In this document: positions 18,319 through 28,897 of the stretch, one piece after another
How positions within the stretch are numbered: position 1 is the first letter of the stretch
How the letters are laid out: every line of letters begins with the position of its first letter
Assembly (NCBI RefSeq): GCF_001941825.1
Contig: NZ_CP019038.1
Coordinates: forward strand, 1,860,001-1,924,000
DNA: 64,000 nucleotides
DNA from: Massilia putida
GTDB lineage: Bacteria; Pseudomonadota; Gammaproteobacteria; Burkholderiales; Burkholderiaceae_D
Reading direction: 5' to 3'
Position numbers and translations under genes: made by a program
Notes under the pieces: model-generated
Seen by the model: the letters and a program-made list of their open reading frames with translations, nothing else
The model's database searches: none
Told to the model about the DNA's origin: nothing

Positions 18319-19907
18319 GGCGTCACCAGCTTGCCCGGATTCATGCGGCCGTCCGGGTCGAACGCGTGGAACAGCGTGCGCAGCGCGGCCATCCCCAGTT
18401 CTCCCTTTTCGTGGGCGAGCCACGGCGCGTGGTCGCGGCCCACGCCGTGCTGGTGGCTGATTGTGCCGCCGCTCGCGACGATCGCCTCGGATACCGCCGT
18501 CTTGAGCGTGCGCCAGCGCGCCAGGTCCGCGTCGTAGTCGCCGGCCAGGCGCCAGATGAACGTCGAGTAGACACTGGCGCCTTGCGGATACAGGTGCGAC
18601 AGGTGCGTGTAGGCATGCGCCTTTTCGCCATCGGATGCCAGGGCCGCGTGCGCGGCGCGTTCGATGGCGCGCATGGCGGGCGTGACGCGGGGCCAGTCGA
18701 GCGCCGTCTCCACCGTGTCGATCGCATAACCGTGCGCCCACGCGCTGTTGCGCAGATAGACGTTGCGGAAGCGGTTGCGCTTCCAGCGCTCGCCCAATCC
18801 ACGGCCCGCGTGCACGCCGCCGTCGCGCCGCGCCAGTCCCAGGGCGGCCTTCAGCGCGGCGCGGGCCTGGGCCTTCCCTCCGCTGGCGCCGACGAGCAGC
18901 ATGCATTTGCCGGCGCCCGCGCCGCGCAGCTTCAGCCACGCCTCCAGCAATGCCACCTGGCGGCCGTGGCCGGCCAAGGTGAGCATCGTCGCGGTCTCGG
19001 TCGCATTCGACAGGCGCAGCATCGACAGGCCAAGTCGCGCCTGCACGATCGTCCGCACCGCGCGCTCGGCGGCGGTCCAGTCGGGGAAGAACACGGCGTG
19101 GAACGCTTCGTAAGGCGGCAAAGGGCTGATGCGGACCGTGGCTTCCGTCAGGATGCCGAGCCGCCCTTCCGACCCGAGCACCAGTTCGCGCAGGTCGGGA
19201 CCGGCGGCGGACGCGGGAAACGTCGGGATGGCGAGCGGACCGGCCGGCGTCTCCACGCGGCCGCCGGCGAACAGCTGCTCGATGCGGCCGTAGCGCAGCG
19301 ATTGCTGGCCCGACGAGCGCGTGACGACCCAGCCGCCGAGGGTCGAATAATCGAACGATTGCGGGAAGTGGCCGAGCGTATAGCCGTGCGCGCGCAGCTG
19401 CGCTTCCAGGTCCGGCCCCGCCACGCCGGCTTCGAACACGGCCAGCTGCGCGTCCCGGTCGATGGCGGCGAGGGCCCGCATGCGCGACATGTCGACGCAT
19501 AACGTCGGCCGCGCGCCGACGGCATCCAGGTGCCCGGCGACGCTCGTGCCGCCGCCGTACGGGACGATGGCCGCATCGTTCGCTCGCGCCCAGCGCAGCA
19601 ACGTGCGCACGTCCTCCGCGCTTTCCGGGAACGCGACGGCGTCCGGCGCGGCATCGATGCGGCCGTAGCGCAGGCGCAGCCAGTCGTGCAGGCTCTGGCC
19701 CGCCGCATGCGTCAGCCGCGTCTGCGGACTGGCGTCGGCCAGCGGATGCGGCGGCAGGCGGCCTGGCGGCAGAGAAGCGCACATTGCATCGAACGCGGCG
19801 TCGCGCGGCGGCGTGCCGGCGCCGATGCGCCCGCGCAGGAAATCCAGCGCGGGTTCGCCCAGCGCCACCTCGATCGTATCGTCTCCCCAGCCGTTCCAGC
19901 GTCGCAT
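18315..19907 (-). CDS. FAD-binding oxidase, alkyl-dihydroxyacetonephosphate synthase-like
   Basis: 530 residues of the PCMH/VAO flavoprotein family. PYGGGTS at 116-122, STLGGWVVTRSSG at 188-200 and SEGRLGILTEA at 246-256 are FAD-binding motifs, and HQHGVGRDH at 485-493 matches the HHHGVG element of alkyl-DHAP synthases (EC 2.5.1.26), which swap the acyl chain of acyl-DHAP for a fatty alcohol. The ATG at 19907 has GGAG nearby. First gene of the operon with GlpD and the FGGY kinase. A glycolate/lactate-oxidase-type role cannot be excluded, but the STLGGW and HQHGVG motifs favour the ether-lipid branch. Confidence 0.75.
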   Translation of the reverse strand: MRRWNGWGDDTIEVALGEPALDFLRGRIGAGTPPRDAAFDAMCASLPPGRLPPHPLADASPQTRLTHAAGQSLHDWLRLRYGRIDAAPDAVAFPESAEDVRTLLRWARANDAAIVPYGGGTSVAGHLDAVGARPTLCVDMSRMRALAAIDRDAQLAVFEAGVAGPDLEAQLRAHGYTLGHFPQSFDYSTLGGWVVTRSSGQQSLRYGRIEQLFAGGRVETPAGPLAIPTFPASAAGPDLRELVLGSEGRLGILTEATVRISPLPPYEAFHAVFFPDWTAAERAVRTIVQARLGLSMLRLSNATETATMLTLAGHGRQVALLEAWLKLRGAGAGKCMLLVGASGGKAQARAALKAALGLARRDGGVHAGRGLGERWKRNRFRNVYLRNSAWAHGYAIDTVETALDWPRVTPAMRAIERAAHAALASDGEKAHAYTHLSHLYPQGASVYSTFIWRLAGDYDADLARWRTLKTAVSEAIVASGGTISHQHGVGRDHAPWLAHEKGELGMAALRTLFHAFDPDGRMNPGKLVTP

Positions 19908-19943
19908 CGATCTGTTCTCCGTGCTCAGTGTTCATCGTGCGGC

Positions 19944-19949
19944 TATACT
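19944..19949 (+). promoter_or_regulatory. Probable -10 element of the araC-type gene
   Basis: TATACT lies 32 bases before the chosen AraC start, inside the 74-base divergent gap. No convincing -35 element is visible at 17 bases, as expected for an activated or weak promoter. Confidence 0.35.
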
Positions 19950-19981
19950 GCCTTGCGTCATCACGACCGTATTGCGGATTC

Positions 19982-21031
19982 ATGCCAAGCGCTTGTTCGA
20001 ACATGCCAGCCTCGCCGCCGCGCGTCACCGCGGCCTATCTGCAGCCGCTGCTGGAGACGGCCGCCGCGCACGGTGTCAGCCCGTCCGCGCTGGCCACCGG
20101 GGCCGGCCTCGCGCCCACGGCGCTCGATCCGCTGCCGGACGCGCTGGCGGCCGGCGACTACATCGCCCTGCTGGATGCGGGCAGCCGCCTGGCGCACGAT
20201 CCGCATTTCGGCCTCCACGTGGGCGAGCGCGTGCGGCCCGGCACGTACAGCGTCTACGGCCTCGTGCTGCTGGCCTGCCGCGACATCGGCCAGGCGCTGG
20301 AACAGACGCAGCGCTACGAACAGCTGGCGCACGATCTCGGTCGCTCGCGCCTAGAACCGGAAGGCGCCCTCGCGCGCTATACGTGGGTCAGCCATTATCC
20401 GCTGGCGAGCCGTCACCTGGCGGAGTCGGTGTTCGCCGGCATCCGCACGTTCGGCTGCTGGCTCGCGGGCCGGCCGCTGGCGCCGCAGGCCCTCGCCTTC
20501 GCGCATGCGAGGCCAAAGGGCGTCGACCCGGCCGAATACGTCCGCGTGCTGGGCACCGTGCCGGACTTCGACGCGCCCGCGCACACCGCCGCCTTCGACG
20601 CATCCCTCCTCGCGCTGCCGCTGCCGGCCGCGGACACGGGCATGTATCCGCTGCTGCAGCAGCACGCCGAACGGCTGCTGCGCGAACGGGCGCAGGCGTC
20701 GAGCGGCATCGTCGCGCAGGTGCACGCGGCCATCGTGCGGAGCCTCGCGACCGAACCCGTACGCCTGGCCGGCGTCGCCGCCGCGCTGGACCTGTCGCCG
20801 CGCACGCTGCAGCGCAAGCTCGCCGACGCCGGCGCGACGTTCCAGCAGGTGCTCGACGCGGCCCGCTACGCGCTGGCGATGGACTATCTGCGCCAGGACG
20901 CTTTGTCCCTCGTCGACATCGCCTTCCTGCTCGGCTTCCAGGAACAGAGCGCGTTCACGCATGCGTTCCGCGAGTGGTCGGGCCTGAATCCCGGCGCGTG
21001 GCGCGAACGGGCGCTGGCGGGCGGCCGTTAA
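19982..21031 (+). CDS. AraC-family regulator (arabinose-binding-domain type)
   Basis: 349 residues. The long N-terminal ligand domain (VTAAYLQPLLETAAAHGVS onward) belongs to the PF12625-like group seen in OruR-type regulators, and the C-terminal double helix-turn-helix reads LDLSPRTLQRKLADAG and IAFLLGFQEQSAFTHAFREW. An alternative ATG at 20003 would shorten it by seven residues; neither has a strong ribosome binding site. It is divergent from the flavoprotein-GlpD-kinase operon by 74 bases and is therefore its likely activator. Ligand unknown. Confidence 0.85.
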   Translation: MPSACSNMPASPPRVTAAYLQPLLETAAAHGVSPSALATGAGLAPTALDPLPDALAAGDYIALLDAGSRLAHDPHFGLHVGERVRPGTYSVYGLVLLACRDIGQALEQTQRYEQLAHDLGRSRLEPEGALARYTWVSHYPLASRHLAESVFAGIRTFGCWLAGRPLAPQALAFAHARPKGVDPAEYVRVLGTVPDFDAPAHTAAFDASLLALPLPAADTGMYPLLQQHAERLLRERAQASSGIVAQVHAAIVRSLATEPVRLAGVAAALDLSPRTLQRKLADAGATFQQVLDAARYALAMDYLRQDALSLVDIAFLLGFQEQSAFTHAFREWSGLNPGAWRERALAGGR

Positions 21032-21146
21032 AAAATGGATGGCGGGCTGGGTGTTTTCGTAATACTTCCCGGGTGCGGTTTTGCTGTAACGTCAGGTCGA
21101 CCCGGCCGCTGCGCCGGACAACACAGAAAGATAAAACAGACAAAAC

Positions 21147-23414
21147 ATGATGTGGAAATCGTTATTCATCGGGGGAGTCGCCGCGTGGGCATTGGCCGGC
21201 CATGCCGCCACGCTCGATATGCAGCGCATGGGCACGGGCATGCGGGTGCGCACGGACGAAGGTGTATTGACCATCGAACCGGTGGCGCCGCGCGTGGTCC
21301 ACGTCCGCTTCGGCCCGGCCGGTTTCGCGGGTAATTACAACCCGGCCGTCATCGCGCAGCCCGAGAAGGTCGCATTCCAGATCGGCGAGGCCCCCGACGC
21401 GTACACGCTGTCGACGGCGATTCTCCGGGTGCGCGTGGCGCGCCCTGGCGGCGCCGTCACGTTCCAGACGGCGGACGGCAAGGACATCCTGCAGGAAGGC
21501 GGGCGCGACGTCGCCCACGGCGTCACGCAGCGTTTCAATACCGAGACGATCCTGTACGGCCTGGGCCAGCACCAGAACGGCCTGCTCGACTACAACGGCA
21601 CCATCACGCGCCTGCAGCAGGCCAACCGCGACGTGGCGGTGCCGATGCTCGTGTCGCCCAAGGGGTTCGGCATCCTGTGGAACAACGCGGCCGTCACGGA
21701 CGTGGAGGCCGGCCTGCCTTCGGGGCCGGCGCTGCTGATCCGTTCGGAAGCGGGCGGCGGCGTCGATTACCACTTCATGTACGGTCCGGAACTCGACGAC
21801 GTGATCAAGGGCTACCGCCGCCTGACCGGCACGGCACCGCTGATGGCGCGCTGGACGTGGGGCCTGTGGCAGTCGAAGGAACACTACGAGACGCAGGACG
21901 AGCTGCTCGGCGTCGCCGCACGATACCGCCAGATGAAGGTGCCGCTCGACGCCGTCATCCAGGACTGGCAGTACTGGCTGCCGGGCCAATGGGGCAGCCA
22001 CGAATTCGACCAGGCGCGCTACCCCGATCCGGCCGGGATGGTCGGGAAGCTGCACGGCCAGAACGTCCACGCCATCATTTCCGTGTGGGCCCGCCTCGAT
22101 GCCGACATGGCGAACACGCGCGCGCTGGACGCCATCGGCGGCCTGTACCCGGCCACCTACCCGAACGTCTACCCGGCGGGCTCGGGCCGCTGGTACGACG
22201 CGTACAACCCGCGCGCCCGCGACCTGTACTGGCGCCAGATGATGCGCAACCTGGGGACGCTCGGCTTCGACGGCTGGTGGCTGGACGCATCGGAAGCGGA
22301 ACTGGGCGGCTGGTGGGGGCAGATGCGCGAGGTGACAACGGCTGCCGGTCCGGGCCGCGTCGTCTACAACGCCTATCCCCTGCTGCACACGACGGCCGTG
22401 CATGACGGGATGGTGCGCGACCAGCCCGGGAAGCGCGCGTTCATCCTGACCCGCTCCGCCTACGCGGGCCAGCAGCGCAACGCGGCCATCACGTGGTCGG
22501 GCGACACGATGGGCAACTGGGACGTGTTCCGCCGCCAGGTGCCGGCCGCGCTGAACTTCACCCTGACCGGCATCCCGTACTGGTCGGCGGACATCGGCGG
22601 CTTCTTCGGCGGCAAGCCGAAGGATCCGGCGTATGCGGAACTGTTCACGCGCTGGTTCCAGTTCGGCGTCTTCAACCCGATGTTCCGCGTGCACGGCACC
22701 GGCGACGGCAAGGAGATCTGGGCGTTCGACGACGCCACGCAGAAGATCCTGCGCGACTACATCGACCTGCGCTACCGCCTGCTGCCCTATATCTACTCGG
22801 CCTCGTGGGACGTCACGCACGACGACGGCACGATGATGCGCGCCCTCGCCTTCGACTTCCGCGACGACGAGCAAGCGCTCCACATCCCGGACGAGTACAT
22901 GTTCGGCAAGGCCCTGCTGGTGGCGCCCGTCGTGCAGGACAAGGCGCGCGCGCGCCAGGTCTACCTGCCGGGCAAGGACGCGTGGTTCGACTTCTGGACC
23001 GGCAACCGCTTCGACGCGGGCCGAGTCGTGACGGCGCAGGCCGACATCGCGACGATCCCCGTCTACGTGCGCGCGGGCAGCATCCTGCCGCTGGGTCCCG
23101 TCAAACAATTCGCGGACGAGAAGTCGGATGCGCCGATCGACCTCGCGGTCTATCCGGGCAAGGATGGCGCCTATGCGCTGTACGACGACGCCGGCGACGG
23201 CTACGCCTACCAGAAAGGCGCGCATGCGCTCGTGCGGATGACGTGGCACGACGGGGCCAGGCGTCTCGACATCGCGCCGCGCGAAGGCCGCTACGACGGC
23301 ATGCCGGCGCGCCAGACGTTCGCGGTGCGCTGCGGTCCGCGGGCCGGAGACGTCGTCAAGGTGGTCTACGACGGCACAGCAACCGCGGTCGCGCTGCCGC
23401 ACTGCGGTATATAA
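21147..23414 (+). CDS. Exported glycoside hydrolase family 31 (alpha-glucosidase/alpha-xylosidase type)
   Basis: 755 residues with a Sec signal peptide (MMWKSLFIGGVAAWALAGHA). The GH31 (beta/alpha)8 barrel has the catalytic nucleophile Asp380 in WWLDASE and the acid/base Asp453 in WSGDTMGNWD. ARWTWGLWQSKEHYET precedes the barrel and the beta-sandwich domains close the protein, with PVYVRAGSILPLGP. A periplasmic alpha-glycosidase acting on alpha-glucosides or xyloglucan fragments is likely. It stands alone, with no transporter next to it, so the substrate is open. Confidence 0.88.
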   Translation: MMWKSLFIGGVAAWALAGHAATLDMQRMGTGMRVRTDEGVLTIEPVAPRVVHVRFGPAGFAGNYNPAVIAQPEKVAFQIGEAPDAYTLSTAILRVRVARPGGAVTFQTADGKDILQEGGRDVAHGVTQRFNTETILYGLGQHQNGLLDYNGTITRLQQANRDVAVPMLVSPKGFGILWNNAAVTDVEAGLPSGPALLIRSEAGGGVDYHFMYGPELDDVIKGYRRLTGTAPLMARWTWGLWQSKEHYETQDELLGVAARYRQMKVPLDAVIQDWQYWLPGQWGSHEFDQARYPDPAGMVGKLHGQNVHAIISVWARLDADMANTRALDAIGGLYPATYPNVYPAGSGRWYDAYNPRARDLYWRQMMRNLGTLGFDGWWLDASEAELGGWWGQMREVTTAAGPGRVVYNAYPLLHTTAVHDGMVRDQPGKRAFILTRSAYAGQQRNAAITWSGDTMGNWDVFRRQVPAALNFTLTGIPYWSADIGGFFGGKPKDPAYAELFTRWFQFGVFNPMFRVHGTGDGKEIWAFDDATQKILRDYIDLRYRLLPYIYSASWDVTHDDGTMMRALAFDFRDDEQALHIPDEYMFGKALLVAPVVQDKARARQVYLPGKDAWFDFWTGNRFDAGRVVTAQADIATIPVYVRAGSILPLGPVKQFADEKSDAPIDLAVYPGKDGAYALYDDAGDGYAYQKGAHALVRMTWHDGARRLDIAPREGRYDGMPARQTFAVRCGPRAGDVVKVVYDGTATAVALPHCGI

Positions 23415-23417
23415 GAA

Positions 23418-23522
23418 CCGTCGTCCCGCGTAGACGGGATAGCGCCACTGGCACTATCCCGCCAAGTTCTGCATGCGCCGCGACGACGCGTGCAAATCGG
23501 GTCCCCGCCTGCGGGGACGACG
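23418..23522. repeat. Family A intergenic repeat
   Basis: The left arm CCGTCGTCCCGCGTAGACGG and right arm CCCCGCCTGCGGGGACGACG are inverted relative to each other, with an internal short dyad (GGGATAG...CTATCC). It lies just past the GH31 stop. It occupies the first fifth of the 519-base gap 23415-23933; the rest holds a DUF1275 remnant and the dapC promoter. Confidence 0.65.
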
Positions 23523-23579
23523 TTCTAACGTTGCCGAATCCACGTCGGTTGCGTCGCATTCAGTCGAAAGACCCTGGCG

Positions 23580-23810
23580 CGCGGGCGCCAGGTCGTCCAC
23601 GGCCGGCACGACGGCGAGGCCGCACAGCAGCAATGCCGGCGGCACCGTCGCCACCCAGCCGAGCACCTGGAACCGGAGCACGCCCGCGACGCCGCCGCAG
23701 AAAAAGCTGCCCAGCAGCCCGCACGGCACGGCCAGGCGCGCATGGTCCGGCGCCACGTGCGGCCGGGCCGCGTTTGCCGCACCCTTGCCGGATGCGGCGG
23801 AGCGCTGCAT
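23580..23810 (-). pseudogene. C-terminal remnant of a DUF1275 (YoaK) membrane protein
   Basis: A minus-strand frame encodes HARLAVPCGLLGSFFCGGVA and then LGWVATVPPALLLCGLAVVP, ending VVPAVDDL. This is the last two helices of the YoaK/DUF1275 family. The first roughly 160 residues of the family are absent; upstream codons are unrelated, and the frame carries on past the natural end into repeat sequence. It is best seen as a deletion remnant rather than a gene. Confidence 0.6.
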
Positions 23811-23880
23811 GACGGAGAGGCCCGGTTAGGATTCTCGTCGTCAATACTAGCGCCGCCCGGGGCACCGGGAAAGATCTGGC

Positions 23881-23886
23881 TATAAT
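23881..23886 (+). promoter_or_regulatory. Probable -10 element of dapC
   Basis: A perfect TATAAT ends 47 bases before the GTG start of dapC and would give a leader of about 40 bases. The -35 region is G/C-rich with no good match. Confidence 0.45.
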
Positions 23887-23933
23887 TGCCGTTCTCACAC
23901 CGCACACCGAATCCGCCAAGAAGACACATCGCC

Positions 23934-25154
23934 GTGAATCCACATCTCGACCGCCTGCACCCCTATCCGTTCGAAAAGCTGCGCCAGCTGTTCGCCGGCG
24001 TGACGCCGAATCCCGACTTCAAGCCCATCAGCCTGGGCATCGGCGAACCGAAGCACCCGACGCCCGCCTTCATCCAGAGGGCGCTGACGCACGCCATGGC
24101 CGGCCTGGCCACGTATCCGACCACGCACGGCAGCGAGCCGCTGCGCGCCGCGATCGCCGGCTGGCTGGAGCGCCGCTACGCGATTCCGGCGCTGGACCCG
24201 GCCACGATGGTGCTGCCCGTGAACGGTTCGCGCGAGGCGCTGTTCGCGATCGCGCACAGCGTGGTCGATGCGTCGAAGCCGGGCGCGCTCGTCGTCAGCC
24301 CCAATCCGTTCTACCAGATCTACGAAGGCGCGGCCTACTTGGCGGGCGCCGAGCCCTATTTCGTGAACTCCCAGCCGGCCCGCAACTTCGCCTGCGATTA
24401 CTCCAGCGTGCCTGCCGACGTGTGGGCGCGCGTGCAGCTCTTGTACCTGTGCTCCCCCGGCAATCCGACCGGCGCCGTGCTGTCGCTGGACGACTGGCGC
24501 GAACTGTTCGCGCTGTCCGACCGCCACGGCTTCGTCATCGCGGCCGACGAGTGCTATTCCGAGATCTATTTCGGCGCGACGCCGCCGCTGGGCGCGCTGG
24601 AAGCGGCGCACCAGCTCGGGCGCAGCGGCGGCGCGCGTCCGTACGCCAACCTGATCGTGTTCTCGAGCCTCTCGAAGCGCTCGAACGTGCCGGGCATGCG
24701 CTCGGGCTTCGTCGCCGGCGATCCGGAACTGATGAAGAAATTCCTGCTGTACCGCACCTACTGCGGCGGCGCGATGTCGCCGCCGGTGCAGGCCGCGTCG
24801 ATCGCGGCGTGGAACGACGAGCACCACGTGCAGGAGAACCGCACCCTGTACAAGGAAAAGTTCAATCTCATCACCCCGCTGCTGAAACAGGTGATGGACG
24901 TCGAGCTGCCGGACGCCGGCTTCTACCTGTGGGCCGACGTGCGCCGGACAGGCATGTCGGACACGGAGTTCGCACGCAGCCTGTACGCCGAATATAATGT
25001 GACGGTTTTGCCCGGCAGTTATCTGGCGCGCGACGCGCACGGCAGCAATCCGGGCCGCAACCGCATCCGCATGGCGCTCGTCGCCGAAGTGGACGAAGGA
25101 CTGGAGGCGGCGAACCGCATCGTCCAGTTCTGCAAAGACATCAAGGCTTCCTGA
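23934..25154 (+). CDS. dapC: Succinyldiaminopimelate transaminase
   Basis: 406 residues, beginning at GTG ([20 protein letters not shown], the usual start of the betaproteobacterial enzyme); the in-frame ATG at 23886 overlaps the -10 box. The class I aminotransferase fold has the PLP lysine in [27 protein letters not shown] and [11 protein letters not shown]. It converts N-succinyl-2-amino-6-ketopimelate and glutamate to N-succinyl-LL-diaminopimelate in lysine and peptidoglycan synthesis. dapD follows 26 bases on, confirming the pathway. Confidence 0.93.
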   Translation: MNPHLDRLHPYPFEKLRQLFAGVTPNPDFKPISLGIGEPKHPTPAFIQRALTHAMAGLATYPTTHGSEPLRAAIAGWLERRYAIPALDPATMVLPVNGSREALFAIAHSVVDASKPGALVVSPNPFYQIYEGAAYLAGAEPYFVNSQPARNFACDYSSVPADVWARVQLLYLCSPGNPTGAVLSLDDWRELFALSDRHGFVIAADECYSEIYFGATPPLGALEAAHQLGRSGGARPYANLIVFSSLSKRSNVPGMRSGFVAGDPELMKKFLLYRTYCGGAMSPPVQAASIAAWNDEHHVQENRTLYKEKFNLITPLLKQVMDVELPDAGFYLWADVRRTGMSDTEFARSLYAEYNVTVLPGSYLARDAHGSNPGRNRIRMALVAEVDEGLEAANRIVQFCKDIKAS

Positions 25155-25180
25155 CTTACCACCTGAATAGACCATTGACC

Positions 25181-26005
25181 ATGACCCAACAACTCCAGAC
25201 CATCATCGACACCGCGTGGGAACAGCGCGCAGAAATCAGCCCGACCGGCGCCAGCGCGGAAGTGCGCGACGCCGTCGCCCACGTCCTGGCCGGCCTTGAC
25301 GACGGCAGCCTGCGCGTCGCCCAGAAAGACAGCGGCAGCTGGGTCGTCAACCAGTGGATCAAGAAAGCCGTCCTGCTGTCGTTCCGCCTCGAGAACAACG
25401 TGCCCGTCGAAGGCGGCGGCATGCAGTTCTACGACAAGGTCCCGACCAAGTTCGCCAACTACACCGCCGAAGACTTCGCGAAAGGCGGCTTCCGCGTCGT
25501 GCCGCCGGCCGTCGCCCGCCGCGGCTCGTTCATCGGCAAGAACGTCGTGTTGATGCCGTCGTACGTGAACATCGGCGCCTACGTCGACGAAGGCACGATG
25601 GTCGACACGTGGGCCACCGTCGGCTCCTGCGCCCAGATCGGCAAGAACGTCCACCTGTCGGGCGGCGTGGGCATCGGCGGCGTGCTGGAACCGATGCAGG
25701 CCAACCCGACCATCATCGAAGACAACTGCTTCATCGGCGCCCGCTCGGAAATCGTCGAAGGCGTGATCGTCGAAGAGAACTCGGTGATCTCGATGGGCGT
25801 GTACATCGGCCAGTCGACCAAGATCTACAACCGCGAGACCGGTGAAGTCAGCTACGGCCGCATCCCGGCCGGTTCGGTCGTGGTGTCGGGCAGCCTGCCG
25901 TCCGCCGACGGCAAGTACAGCCTGTACTGCGCCGTGATCGTCAAGCAGGTGGATGCGAAGACGCGCGCGAAGACCGGTATCAACGAGCTGCTGCGCGGGA
26001 TTTAA
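25181..26005 (+). CDS. dapD: Tetrahydrodipicolinate N-succinyltransferase
   Basis: 274 residues, the normal DapD length. The C-terminal half is a left-handed beta-helix of hexapeptide repeats, with [20 protein letters not shown] and [10 protein letters not shown], and the N-terminal [16 protein letters not shown] is characteristic. It succinylates tetrahydrodipicolinate using succinyl-CoA, the step two before DapE. A TTG two codons upstream could be read in frame, but the ATG at 25181 is the family start. It follows dapC closely in the same operon. Confidence 0.96.
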   Translation: MTQQLQTIIDTAWEQRAEISPTGASAEVRDAVAHVLAGLDDGSLRVAQKDSGSWVVNQWIKKAVLLSFRLENNVPVEGGGMQFYDKVPTKFANYTAEDFAKGGFRVVPPAVARRGSFIGKNVVLMPSYVNIGAYVDEGTMVDTWATVGSCAQIGKNVHLSGGVGIGGVLEPMQANPTIIEDNCFIGARSEIVEGVIVEENSVISMGVYIGQSTKIYNRETGEVSYGRIPAGSVVVSGSLPSADGKYSLYCAVIVKQVDAKTRAKTGINELLRGI

Positions 26006-26017
26006 AAATCACCGTCG

Positions 26018-26042
26018 TCCGGGGCTGCCGCTCGGCGGCCCC
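26018..26042 (+). terminator. G/C-rich hairpin after dapD
   Basis: GGGGCTGCCG and CGGCGGCCCC can pair (one bulge) just past the dapD stop. There is no T-run, so it may only reduce read-through to pilU. Confidence 0.35.
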
Positions 26043-26098
26043 GCAGGTTAGAATCCCTTAATCGCAAAAAATTACCGCGAAGCAAGGGAGAGACAACC

Positions 26099-27241
26099 AT
26101 GATGATGGAACGCCTGTTCCAATTGATGAAGGAAAAGAACGCGTCGGACATGTTCTTCGCGGTCAATTCCCCAGTCCACATCAAGATCAACGGGAACCTC
26201 ATCCCGATCAACCAGAACAAGCTCGAGCCGGAAAACATCCGCGTGCTGCTGTCGGAGATCGCGAGCCCCGAGCAGATGGAAGAGCTGGAGCGCGACAACG
26301 AGCTCAACATGGGCATCTCGGTCGCGAACCTGGGCCGCTTCCGCCTGTCCGCGTTCCGCCAGCGCGGCAGCATTTCCGCCGTGTTCCGTTTCGTTCCCGC
26401 GACAATCCCGCCGCTGGCCGAGCTGGGCCTGCCGTCCGTGCTGTCCGAGCTGATCATGGAAAAGCGCGGCCTGCTGCTCATCGTCGGCGCGACCGGGTCG
26501 GGCAAGTCGACGACGATCGCCTCCATGCTCGACCACCGCAACGAGCAGCGCCACGGCCACATCCTGACCTTGGAAGATCCGATCGAGTACCTGTTCAAGA
26601 ACAAGAAGTCGATCGTCAACCAGCGCGAGATCGGCAGCGACGCGAAGAGCTTCGCCGTCGCCCTGCGCAACTCGATGCGCCAGGCGCCCGACTGCATTCT
26701 GATCGGCGAGATCCGCGACAAGGACACGATGGCCGCCGCCCTCGCCTACGCCCAGTCCGGCCACCTCGTGCTGGCGACCTTGCACGCGAATAACAGCTAC
26801 AACGCGCTGAACCGCATCATCAGCTTCTACCCGATCGAGAACCGACCCGCCCTGCTGCAAGACCTGTCCTCAAGCGTCAAGGCGATCGTGTCGCAGCGCC
26901 TCGTGCGCGCGAAGGCGGGCGGGCGGCGCCAGGCCGCGGTCGAGATCATGGTCAACACGCGCTATGTGGCCGACCTGATCGAAAAAGGCGAGATCGGCCA
27001 GATCAAGGAAGCGATGGACAAGAGCCTGTCGCCGGGCTCGCAATCGTTCGAAAAAGCCTTGCTGGAACTCGTGCAAGCCGATTTGATCACGCAGGAAGAG
27101 GCGCTGGCCAACGCCGACTCGGCCACCAACCTGCTCTGGCTGATCAACAACGGGCCGGACAGCAAGTCCAAAGAAGAGGACGCGCCAAAACCGGCCGAGC
27201 CGGACGGGCCGTCGTTCACGGAATTCACGCTGGACAACTGA
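26099..27241 (+). CDS. pilU: Type IV pilus retraction ATPase PilU
   Basis: 380 residues of the PilT/PilU secretion ATPase group. Walker A is GATGSGKST at 130-138, the Asp box is LEDPIEYLF, and CILIGEIRDKDTM and the His box HLVLATLHANNS follow. The sequence SDMFFAVNSPVHIKINGN at the start and the long acidic tail (after 355, ending SFTEFTLDN) fit PilU rather than PilT. It helps power pilus retraction at the inner membrane. It sits between dapD and the ArsC-like gene with no other pilus gene nearby. GGGAGAG precedes the ATG. Confidence 0.88.
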   Translation: MMMERLFQLMKEKNASDMFFAVNSPVHIKINGNLIPINQNKLEPENIRVLLSEIASPEQMEELERDNELNMGISVANLGRFRLSAFRQRGSISAVFRFVPATIPPLAELGLPSVLSELIMEKRGLLLIVGATGSGKSTTIASMLDHRNEQRHGHILTLEDPIEYLFKNKKSIVNQREIGSDAKSFAVALRNSMRQAPDCILIGEIRDKDTMAAALAYAQSGHLVLATLHANNSYNALNRIISFYPIENRPALLQDLSSSVKAIVSQRLVRAKAGGRRQAAVEIMVNTRYVADLIEKGEIGQIKEAMDKSLSPGSQSFEKALLELVQADLITQEEALANADSATNLLWLINNGPDSKSKEEDAPKPAEPDGPSFTEFTLDN

Positions 27242-27371
27242 GCGGCCGCCGGCCGCGCGCTGCCCGGGTCTCGCCATTGCTAAACTATCCGTCGGATAGC
27301 CGGCCTGTGCTATCCTTCGCGCCTTCCCGAACAGCAAGACCCGCCGGCCGCCAGGCCGGCCAGCGAACGCC

Positions 27372-28882
<1,511 letters not shown>

Positions 28883-28897
28883 CGACGAGACCTGGCC

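Noticed and set aside
16720..20028. A single 1102-codon minus-strand frame covering GlpD and the flavoprotein region
   Set aside because: Only the first 532 codons from 18318 are GlpD; upstream codons are out of frame with the flavoprotein, which has its own complete frame and ribosome binding site.
27345..27362. Palindrome GCCGGCC/GGCCGGC just before the ArsC-like gene as a regulatory hairpin
   Set aside because: Such G/C palindromes are common by chance in this genome and nothing else supports a role.
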